DNA of 44,191 nucleotides, from NCBI GenBank assembly GCA_000934385.1, contig KN880635.1:1-44191 (forward strand). The letters run 5' to 3'. Positions within the stretch are counted from its first letter, which is position 1; each line of letters opens with the position of its first letter. The notes below the pieces were generated by a model, which searched no databases, was not told the DNA's origin, and saw only the letters and a program-made list of their open reading frames with translations. The position numbers were made by a program, and so were the translations under genes. This DNA is from Cylindrobasidium torrendii FP15055 ss-10 (taxonomy: Eukaryota; Basidiomycota; Agaricomycetes; Agaricales; Physalacriaceae). Of the stretch, positions 1 to 8,155 are shown piece by piece.

Positions 1-6
1 GGCAAT

Positions 7-811
7 GTCTATTTGGGACCCCCCCGTACTGGGGGTACTGGGTGGGCGTCCCCCCGTCCCTAATAAGGACCCCGGGGTCCCAAATAAGCGTGCAGGGTCG
101 CATCCCGACGCAAGTGAAAGGCGGCCAATCACGTGACATGCCGCAGTGCGGCAATCAGCCGCCGCCTCCCCGATACGGTAATAAATCATATGTATATCAT
201 TGGCATCTCAAGGCAGCATTGTGCTTGTGATGGACACCATGGAAGGCAAAGGATAAAAGACATGGTAAATAGCCTTATAAGTGTATATCAATAATGAACA
301 AAGCTACAAAGTGTCGTCTCAAGTAGAGTGACCTTATACATATATCCATTGGTCATTGACTCCGGCCATAGAGCACTCGAAATACACTTCCTGAACTCTA
401 AAAGCCTTCTAAATAATGTATAATGGTATTAAAAACTCAAAAGGTAGCTTAAGAAGCCACTAATCAAACAGCTTTTGCGTTCCAGGCAATGTGGCGCCGC
501 TGTGTCCTCGATCGAGTGTCCGCGGACTGTCCGCGACTGTCCGCGAGAGTGTCCGCGACGTTGTGGCGCAGTAGTGTTCTAAACAATCAATGCCTTAGTA
601 GACTTGCCTCAAATTGGACTTGTTATAGCAAAATATTTGTACAATAAGTGCATGGACTTCTTACGGGCAGCGGACCTGTTTTTCGCTTTAATCGGCGGGC
701 GGCGCGCAAAGGCGGGATCGACCCTGCACGCTTATTCGGAACCCCGGGGTACTAAAGCAAATGCAAATAAAATTTTGCGGTACCCCCAGTACGAGGGGGT
801 CCCAAATAGAC
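7..811. mobile_element. Non-autonomous DNA transposon (MITE-like) with ~94-bp terminal inverted repeats
   Basis: The left end (7-100) and the right end (719-811) are inverted repeats of each other. The outermost block reads GTCTATTTGGGACCCCC on the left and its complement closes the right end. An inner block of 29 bp (72-100 against 719-747) matches with two mismatches and contains AATAAGCGTGCAGGGTCG. A TA dinucleotide sits just outside the TTTGGG core at both ends (10-11 and 807-808), which could be a TA target duplication; if so, the outer GTC/GAC symmetry would be chance. The interior has no transposase-like reading frame. A short direct repeat built on ACTGTCCGCG lies at about 517-560. 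The superfamily cannot be named from the ends alone. Confidence 0.8.
517..562. repeat. Short direct repeat of a TGTCCGCG motif
   Basis: Four copies of the core TGTCCGCG, roughly 10-15 bp apart, lie inside the inverted-repeat element. Clustered internal repeats of this kind are often transposase-binding sites, but here that is only inference. Confidence 0.6.
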
Positions 812-934
812 TATTCCTTCACGACAATTCCCCCTTTCACATAAATCCAAACATACAATATTGATTTCAACTTTGTTCTCGATATATACTTGCTATTCTA
901 CATATTTCTTGTATTCATGCCCCACAGCAAGCAT

Positions 935-1714
935 CTAGAGCGCACTGAGCAGCGCATCGGCGCCGCTGACCGTAACGTCCTTCCCCTGCTCCTGCTCGAC
1001 GTACTTGACGGTCAGGTCATCGATGATGAGGCCGTACCGGGACGTGCGTGTGCCGAATCCGACGGCGGAGAGGTCGACGTCGAGACCGAGCTTTGCGGAC
1101 CATTCGGCGTTGGTGTCGGAGAGTGCGAGGATCTGCGCGGTGGGTGGTTAGGTGTAAGGTTACATAGGATATACGGGTGAAGGCAAGGAAGGAAGGTCAT
1201 GAATCCTGGAATCGAAGAGGGAAGGCATCGACTCGGAAGAGAGTATCGAAGAATCCAAGAAATCCAAGCAGACATCGAAAAGAAAGAACCAAAAAGCAAA
1301 CGCACCTTATCCTTAACCCCCTCCACCCTCGCCCACCCACTCATCACGAACGCATCGTTCGCCGCCACGACCGCAATCACATCCACGCCCTTCGCCTTGA
1401 ACTCCTCGTACTTCTCCACGAACGGCGGGAGGTGGTTCACGTGGCACGTCGGGGTGAACGCGCCTGGGACGGAGAAGAGGACGACTTTCTTGCCGGCCCA
1501 GGAGGAAGTGGAGAGTTTGGTTGCTGGAAAGCGGCGGGCCGAGAATCAGCATTGCGTTCTTGGATTTTGGGGCAGGAGGGGAGGGGAGGGGAGGGAAACA
1601 GTGGTGGTACTCACGAATCCCACAGGCTGCGTGGCTCTCGAGCGCCTCGCTCCACGGCACGTATGTGAACGTTCCCTCAGGGATCTTGTCGCCGACTTTA
1701 ATCGTAGGTGCCAT
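935..1714 (-). CDS. AHP1: Peroxiredoxin, Prx5/AHP1-PMP20 family
   Basis: Exons on the minus strand are 1714-1615, 1523-1306 and 1132-935, giving 171 aa, the usual length of this family. The peroxidatic cysteine lies in the motif PGAFTPTCH (Cys60); a second cysteine is in AACGIP (Cys31). The conserved segments [14 protein letters not shown] and VNHLPPFV identify the single-domain thioredoxin-like fold of atypical 2-Cys/1-Cys peroxiredoxins. These enzymes reduce H2O2 and alkyl hydroperoxides using thioredoxin or glutathione. No transit peptide or clear C-terminal peroxisomal signal is visible (it ends in DALLSAL), so a cytosolic enzyme is most likely. The start at 1714 begins [10 protein letters not shown], typical for fungal homologues. 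The upstream region carries a TATA box and a CRE-like palindrome. The symbol follows the yeast orthologue and is approximate. Confidence 0.93.
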
Positions 1715-1862
1715 CTACCTCTACGCGTTAGCCTCCGCTCTTCTTTCCTGCACCGCGGAGTAGCACACTCACTTGGAATTGAAAGTTGGTTGAAGGTAAT
1801 GGGAGTTGAACGTTAAGTGGTGGTGGTAGTGGGAGATGCGAGAGATCAAAGCACACACGCGT

Positions 1863-1869
1863 CTTTATA
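1863..1869 (-). promoter_or_regulatory. TATA box of the peroxiredoxin gene
   Basis: On the minus strand this reads TATAAAG, about 150 nt upstream of the peroxiredoxin start codon at 1714. It lies 17-30 bp downstream of the CRE-like palindrome. Confidence 0.55.
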
Positions 1870-1885
1870 CTCTCATCCAGAGAAC

Positions 1886-1899
1886 CCATGACGTCATGG
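1886..1899. promoter_or_regulatory. CRE/ATF-type palindrome upstream of the peroxiredoxin gene
   Basis: CCATGACGTCATGG is a perfect 14-bp palindrome around the consensus bZIP (CREB/ATF/Atf1) site TGACGTCA. Its position just upstream of the TATA box of an antioxidant gene fits control by a stress-activated Atf1-type factor. The site is seen directly; the factor is inferred. Confidence 0.65.
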
Positions 1900-1917
1900 C
1901 GTTCTTATCAAGAACGC
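1899..1917. promoter_or_regulatory. Perfect inverted repeat GCGTTCTT-atc-AAGAACGC
   Basis: Two 8-bp arms with a 3-nt spacer directly abut the CRE-like palindrome on its upstream side. The TTC/GAA content recalls heat-shock-factor elements, but the spacing is not the canonical nTTCnnGAAn. A dimeric regulator site is a reasonable guess. Confidence 0.4.
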
Positions 1918-2240
1918 GATCGTCGTGTTGCGTTCTGCTTGCACTTTCGGCGCACATAAGATTATTTCTCCGCGTCTTCTTCCTAGCCTCCCATGCAACA
2001 GGAATAAACAGTTAGATTTGCGAGAAAGACTTCAAGGAGGTTAATGTACTAACAAGAGGCTGAGAGGGTGAACCCGTCCGGTAGTAGGAAGTACCCACCC
2101 ACACCACGCGCAACAACGTGATCCAAACAATGGATTTGTGAGCTGCTTACCTTCGCCGCACGTGAGCCAAAGCCAATCGCATTGTTCGAAGGAGAGAACA
2201 GCGGTGATACCATTGATAGCAGGCATGCTTCCATGATACA

Positions 2241-2334
2241 TGCCTCGCGTGAATGCATGCACTGGCATGCCTCGCGTGAGTGCATACACTGGTATGCCTC
2301 GTGTGAAGGCATACATGCCGTGCGTGAAGGCATG
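2241..2334. repeat. Minisatellite, 27-bp unit, about 3.5 copies
   Basis: Units starting TGCCTCGCGTGAATGCATGC begin at 2241, 2268 and 2295 and decay toward 2334. No gene overlaps it. Confidence 0.8.
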
Positions 2335-2437
2335 CCTTGCTTCCCAGAATATGTAAACTCGAAAGGCTTTGGGACGGTGCAAGTTCGACAAACGCGAACG
2401 CTTCAGCTCATCTCGAGGCTCAAAGCCACTATATCAG

Positions 2438-2525
2438 AAACTTGCACTGACATCCAGTAAAACTTGCACTGACATCCAGTAAAACTTGCACTGACATCCA
2501 GAGAAACCTGTACCGACATCCACAC
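2438..2525. repeat. Minisatellite, 22-bp unit, four copies
   Basis: The unit AAACTTGCACTGACATCCAG plus two bases is repeated at 2438, 2460, 2482 and 2504. The first three copies are almost identical and the fourth has several changes. The array ends 28 bp before the tRNA-Phe gene at 2554. Confidence 0.88.
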
Positions 2526-2553
2526 ACACTTGTATTGCCGCCGACGCTGCACA

Positions 2554-2633
2554 GGGGACATAGCTCAGTTGGGAGAGCAGCAGACTGAAGTTGCGTATTC
2601 TGAAGGTCCCCAGTTCAATCCTGGGTGTCCCCA
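2554..2633 (+). tRNA. tRNA-Phe (GAA) with a 7-nt insertion at the canonical intron site
   Basis: The acceptor stem is GGGGACA/TGTCCCC with discriminator A. The A box is TAGCTCAGTTGGG, the anticodon loop CTGAAGT, and the T arm CCCAG-TTCAATC-CTGGG. Compared with the three other copies in this window, TTGCGTA (2591-2597) is inserted directly after position 37, where eukaryotic nuclear tRNA introns sit. Seven nucleotides is extremely short for a spliceable intron, so this copy may be defective. A T5 run (2652-2656) could terminate Pol III. Bases 27 and 43 form a G-A mismatch, as in the other copies. Confidence 0.88.
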
Positions 2634-3278
2634 ATGAAGAGTTGCCGTTGGTTTTTCTTTCTTGGAACCAGCTAGGAATGTCAAAGTTTCTGAAGTTAAA
2701 CTGTACCAGTACAAGTAACAGCAGTGAGCACTGAACACTACGGGGATGACCACCTCCGTCACCCAAGGGCGGCAAGTTCGAATGGACATTGGACGTATCA
2801 TGTCACGCTCGCGTGGAATCTGTACGCAGCGACAACGAAGCTACAAGTTTCTCCCGTATATGTGCGTTGAACAAAAGGGATATTATTTGGACCTACCGCT
2901 CAGATGATAAACGAACGACACACTACATAGTTATCCCTAGTAGTGAATAGTGGTTATATAGACTAATGCTTGCGATGCGCCCCGGTGCGTCTACTCAGTC
3001 AGCGCGGGCCGTCCTGATTCCTTGCCCTCATCTACACCGGTGCATCAAATGCACTCTGAATTATGTATGTGTGTATGTGTTTATGTGTTGAGCAGAAAAT
3101 GTCTTTGTGTAGATACCTAGGCATCACAGCGTCAACTCGAGGCATTCCCGAGCTTCCCCATTCCCGAGCCTTCTTTGCAAATGCAGGAGCTCGGAAACTT
3201 CGAGAACGCGGAAAACGTTGCTTATGTATATATTCGTTACGAAATACCCAAAAGGAAAGCAATAGAACGATTGTTTGT
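2634..3278. other. Intergenic, no gene seen
   Basis: It holds the Pol III T-run after the first tRNA-Phe. No reading frame resembles a known protein or has supporting splice signals. Confidence 0.6.
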
Positions 3279-3927
3279 CTATCCCTCGTAGTAGCACCGG
3301 AATCCAGTGTATCGTATCTCTGCCATGGGAGACGTTAGTTAGTCGTACACATCAACTACCAATCACCAGACCAAACTCAAAGAACTCACTCATTTCATCC
3401 AAAATCGCCCTCATTCTATCCACACTCGGCGTATCCCCCGACACCAAATGGTTTTTGTCCGTGACAAGGTGGTCGTGGATCGGGTTATCCGTCTCGTACG
3501 CGCCCGGAATCTCATCCGCCACAGCGAGAAAGTCGTAGTAGGACGCGTCGGGGCGTGTGACGTATACGGCCTGGCCGAAGCCGAGGTCTTCTTCGAGGTG
3601 GGTGTCGAGGTAGAGGCGGAAGGTAGCGTCCTGTTACTGTGCGTGTTAACCAATAGTCAGACTCCTCAGGTCACCGAACGGCGACGAGCATGGAGGGGAA
3701 AACGTACGACGTACAGATGAATGATCATCCTTCAAATCTATATCAAGCTCAGCCTTACACCAGCGCTTCGCCTCGTCCGCCTCGATGTGCAGCCCGCAGA
3801 GCATGTTGGGGTACACGCGCTTGGTTTTGGTGCGTTCGGTACCGCGGTACCAAGGGGGATAGTAGTCTGGACCGCGTTCGTGTTCGAGTGGTTGGCCTTT
3901 TCCCCAAGGATTGTGGTGGACGTTCAT
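3279..3927 (-). CDS. Conserved hypothetical protein, copy A of a duplicated 164-aa family
   Basis: Exons are 3927-3715, 3630-3390 and 3319-3279 (213 + 241 + 41 nt), giving 164 aa. The gene model is supported by the paralogue at 12948-13556, which has the same exon lengths and intron phases and a nearly identical last exon ending RYTGFRCYY-x-G. The protein is soluble, acidic and rich in Tyr and His; it starts MNVHHNPWGKGQPLEHERG and contains YVTRPDASYYDFLAVA. I recognise no domain. It is transcribed divergently from the HNH protein gene at 4370 across about 440 bp. No frame damage is seen, so it is probably functional. Confidence 0.75.
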
Positions 3928-4870
3928 TGTGGGTGGTGTGGTGGTGAGAGGACAAGCATGGCAGTGGCACGCGTTCTCGATCATGGGACTCTTTGGCGAT
4001 CGAATTGAACCTTGTCAGATATTCTCTTACCTTGAGCTCTTCGTTTCAATCTTACCATACGCTCTTTACAGCCTGTATCGCGCATGAAATGGGGAGTGCG
4101 GCAACGTGTACTTGACTGTGACCGCAATAGGTCTGGCCAACCGCTCCCCGACTCTGTTTGTTCACTCAGCCTAACCATACGGGCTGCCTTCGACTGTTGC
4201 AAAATAGATTGTGCTCACGGTAGGGTCCCAAACGATCACACGCAACTACAGTGGTTAGCCTGTATTAAGTACTGAATTTGAGCTTGACTCTTGCGGCTCC
4301 GGGCCGCAAAATCGATCACTCTCCTTTTCGATTTCGAGTTTAAAATAATTATGACTGTGAACTCTCATCATGCCTGGGCAGTCGCTCCCCAGCTCTCTCA
4401 ATCCACCGTGCTCGGGGATACGGACTCAGGCATTCGAGCGCTGCAAAGAAGTAGAGTCTTCTCTCGTATCCCGTCTGGCAGGAGTCGACGTCGAAACTGG
4501 TGTTACAGAGACTCGAAAGGTCGAGGAAGAGCTCATGGATCTTCGCGTCGCCTCCTATCTTCTTTTCCATGCGCCGAGCGATGTCGGGAAGGAATGGGCT
4601 GCGTCGTGCATCATGTCGGCTGTTGACAGCGAGCAAGTGATAAAGTTCGGCGAGTTCATCAGGAAACACTACATTCGTTGTTGTGCGTTATCTCACGCGT
4701 CAACTTCTCGCCCACACTGACGTGTATGTCGATAGTTAAGAGGAAGAGAGGTTGCACTCCGTCTATTTCTCGCTGTTCTTCACGGCCAGAAACGCAAAGC
4801 GCACTTTTGGCAAACCCTGGCCGGGCGCCTCAAAGTCATACTGAGGCAAGAACGAAGGTGGCTAAACGTA
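3279..4870. repeat. Arm A of an inverted segmental duplication
   Basis: The 164-aa gene, its upstream about 110 bp (3928-4040) and exons 1-2 of the divergent HNH gene recur in inverted order at 11360-13556. Shared upstream text includes GGTTCAATTCGATCGCCAAAG read on the strand of the 164-aa gene. Arm A lacks the chaperone gene found inside arm B. Confidence 0.85.
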
Positions 4871-5675
4871 TTCAAATTGCGTAGCATGATGATTTAATTT
4901 CACATTTACAGGCCCTGTTCAGAGACAATTATCGATGTATACTCTCTGGCACGCCCGACCTTGACTCTTTCGTCGATATGTGTATGGACGAAGCTCGTGC
5001 TGAAGAGACACACTGCGCTCATATATTTGATGAAAGTACAAACGACATTTCCTCAGCCAAAGTCGTTATTGATAAGGTGCGTACTACCTACCGCTTATAG
5101 CAAACCTAATATAGGTATATGTCACCAGAAAGAGTACGCTGCAAATGTTTGGACGATCATGCGTTGCATGGGCTATCCTCATATTCTCGATGAACTCAAA
5201 GGCGTTTCGGTACACCGTCTTGGAAACATTATGACCCTCACAGGCAGTCTCCACCGCATGTTCGACGACTTGTCCATCTGCTTGGATGCAACGGTATGGT
5301 GGCACCATATACTATTGAACTTCAGACTCTGATACTTACACGTTTAAAATCTGGTAGGGCAACCCGAACGAGTATATTGTCACGCCGGCCTCCCCACGGT
5401 TCGCGCGCGCGCTTGCAGCTGTAGGCTGCCCAACGAAGGTGACGCTGTCCAATATTCGTGGACTGGAGCCGCCTTCGCCTACATACCTCGCTATACATGC
5501 GGCATGCCATCGGATTGCTCATCTGTCGGGGGCAGCCGAGTGGTATACGCGCCTGGATAGAGAGGGTGATGTTGGATGTAACCATACTACCGTTGCAGAC
5601 TCGGATGAAGATATGTTTGCTACAGTACTTGCGGACAGACTCGAGCGCCTTCCTGGGGTTGAATATGATTTTTGA
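4370..5675 (+). CDS. HNH-nuclease domain protein (fungal HNH_2 type)
   Basis: Exons are 4370-4682, 4736-4857, 4912-5076, 5129-5293 and 5358-5675, giving 360 aa. The N-terminal third (about 1-145) is helical and has no recognised domain. The HNH-like core runs from about 146 to 255: RDNYRCILSG, a histidine in CAHIF (His182), then IMTLTGSLHRMFDDL with Asn233, His242 and Asp246. This matches the layout of the HNH_2 domain that is expanded in Agaricomycetes, often as stand-alone proteins of unknown target. The C-terminus (255-360) is variable. The first donor is uncertain because three GT sites give the same phase; 4682|gtgcgt fits best. The AAG|GTGG donor at 4857 is supported by AAG|GTAG in the broken copy at 11360-11745. 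Confidence 0.8.
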
Positions 5676-6570
5676 TTTGGTGGGTGTTAACGTTCAGAGA
5701 CAGTGAACGGTTTGTGTGATTTTTGAGCTGTAGGAATTGTACATGCGTTGGGAAATAAGGTATTCAAGCTTTCGCTGCGTAAAATAACTTGAACAACCGA
5801 GCAGGAGTCGCTGGGTGCGACATCAGAGTCGCAGCATCGATGAGACGCAAAGGCCGTCCACAGCGTACATTTGTTTGCACCCTCATCCGGCTGGATCCAG
5901 TGTCGGTGAATATGTTATCGCGAGTTCGAGATTGAAGGGGAACAAACGTACAAGCAGGCGTTGCAAGGTTGCATCGAGAAGGAGGTAGACGATGTTGCCC
6001 TCCGAGCCGGCGGTCTGTGTCGCGCCGCCGAAGCCAAGCTCTTCGAGGAGCGCTGCATTGCAGTGTGTTCGCTCACTGATAGCTATGCTCTGGATGCATG
6101 ACATGTGTGTGCCACTTTGAAGTCGGTGCTCAAGCTTCAAGCTCAAGCCTTACTTGAACGAAGTGTTATTTAATATGAGTGATTGAGTATTCGAGGCTCA
6201 AATGCGCTATGGAGACTCGAGAGCGAGGGACGGGGAAGAAGAGCTTAGAGGAGCTCGAGTGCTTGATGCTATCGTGCCCTCGGAGAAACTGAGTCGAGGG
6301 TATGCACTGTCGCCTCTCGCAACTTGCGAATAGATAGGTACGCACTCAAGCGAGTGCGCATACTCACGACACTGCGCACAGCGAGAATCTCAACATGTAC
6401 ACTTGAAAGAAACCGATATGGCTCGTAGTAGTGCGTATGTAGTGTCCGTGAGCGCGAATGCTACATCCTGAGCAAAAGGGTAGACTCGCTTGAAAGAGAT
6501 AACGAGTCTTTGACTAGCGAGCATCCCCTGCGTCCGAGCCCATGAGCCCACGATTCCAACCCATAGCCAT

Positions 6571-6958
6571 CTACTGCCACTGCTTACCGTCTCCGGGGGG
6601 CTCAGGGTCGTGAAAAGCGGAGAGAAGGCCACCGGCACCGGACGGAGGCCACTGGCCAGGCTGACGCCGCTGACGGAGGCGCTCGGCTAGAAGTGGATTG
6701 TGGAAGTCGTAGTAAGTAGAAGACTAACAGTATTCACTTACTGTTGACATACTAGTACTTGCGATGTACTTGTTGTTCGTTTGCTTTACATAAGTTTGAA
6801 ATAGCGACGAAGTGAAGAAGTAGCGGCGAAGTAAAGAAGTCGCCAGACGAAGTGAAGAAGTCGCCATCGACCGATATGCGAACCCCGAAGCAGCCCGAAC
6901 GGTGTCGGTGAACACTGAAAAAACAACTTACCGCCCGCCGCCCGGGAGAGGATGACAT
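6571..6958 (-). CDS. Candidate small protein gene, two exons (weak)
   Basis: A minus-strand model joins 6958-6932 (MSSSPGRRA) to 6723-6571, which encodes a proline- and glycine-rich stretch with YYDFHNPLLAERLRQ and GQWPPSGAGGLLS, about 59 aa in all. The first exon ends in a GTAAGT donor, the acceptor is TTAG, and phases agree. A further intron could begin at the GTAAG near 6582. No homologue is recognised; it may be an exon of a larger gene. Confidence 0.25.
6785..6872. repeat. Degenerate GAAGTGAAGAAGTCGCC repeats
   Basis: Three imperfect copies of a GCGACGAAGTGAAGAAGT-like unit lie in tandem. They would be inside the intron of the weak candidate gene at 6571-6958. Confidence 0.5.
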
Positions 6959-8155
6959 GGTGTACATTATACGAAAGAACCCGCGGTCCGACGACGCCTC
7001 CTCTATGATGCGTACCAGGCTGCGATCGAGGGTAGCGGGAATTCCAAACACACCCTCAATCTTCCGAGCGCCTTGTAGTTGTGAAGACGTAAAGATGGAG
7101 GCGAAGGGCGCTCAGAATTGGCTCAGAAAAGAAGAGTGAGACGTACTTCGTAAGAGAATGGGAGACGCGCGTATGAGAGAGCCGAAGTAAGTGAAAGTTG
7201 AGTAAAAGAAGATGAGATGAGATGACAATGAGATGAGCTGAGAAGTGGGATGGGATGAGGACATAATGAACTCCGCCGTTCCGCGCTAGCGGACACAAAA
7301 GACGGTCACACACGCGAGACGTTGATTTTGAACGGAAGCAGATTAGTTTGGGCGGAGGAAGATTAGTCCAGTGCTGTCCAATGGCAGAGATAAGATGGCA
7401 AGTAAGACCCCCGATTTTTCGAGCGCTGCTCTGGTGAGAAAGCTAGGGTTTGAAAACAGGGAATGCAAGAGGTTCAACTTGGGCCATTGGTTGGAACACG
7501 GAAGAAGGAACAATGGACATTGACATCATGTCATGATCGGCGAGAGGACGGAAGCAGATTTGAGTCGGCGGAGGAAAGGTGGGAGGGCTTTCTTGGGTTT
7601 TGACCATCACCACAGCCACCTCACAGCCGGGCATACTGCAAACCGGCATAGATACAGCCTGGATACAGCAGACGGGAAAAGCAAACGACAGAGGCATGCC
7701 GGTGTTGTGAAGTCGCATTGATGCCACCCGCCCAGTGTACCGGTTTGGGTTCCCCGTGTTGGTTTTTTTTCCGGATCCGTGCAGGGTCGCGGATTGATTA
7801 TTGATACCTCCGGGCAGGCAAGGGGTCCCGGGGCGTGGCACGGTGTTAGCCAAACTAGAGACGCGGCACGATCTTTCATCCCTCTCCTCCTTCTTCTTCC
7901 ACGAACGCCCACAAGTACCTACACACGGCTTCCTCCTTCATTCTCATTCGACGGGTGGTCATCAGTTTTGGCACACGCGCAGGCCGACACACGCACGCGA
8001 AGTTTGACACGAAGTCATCAGTATTATCCCGGGCAAGAAGCAGAGGCACACCCTCTTTCACCACACACCCATTAGGATAGGAAGCACACCAATACTACGT
8101 CCCATCGACCCCGGGCTACCCAACCCAAAGCGGAATATAGCTGTAACCTAACGCC

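Larger units (their letters stand above)
5676..8155. other. 2.5-kb intergenic stretch, mostly unassigned
   Basis: Apart from a weak two-exon candidate at 6571-6958 (-), no protein is recognisable. Around 6800-6870 there is a degenerate repeat built on GAAGTGAAGAAGTCGCC. The segment 5930-6080 reads openly on the minus strand (LLEELGFGGATQTAGSEGNI) but matches nothing I know. Confidence 0.5.

Noticed and set aside
2438..2525. Possible CRISPR-like array
   Set aside because: The repeat units are directly adjacent with no spacers. It is a plain minisatellite, and the genome is fungal.
7443..7853. 136-residue open frame on the minus strand
   Set aside because: It is proline/methionine-rich without family features, and the opposite strand is equally open.
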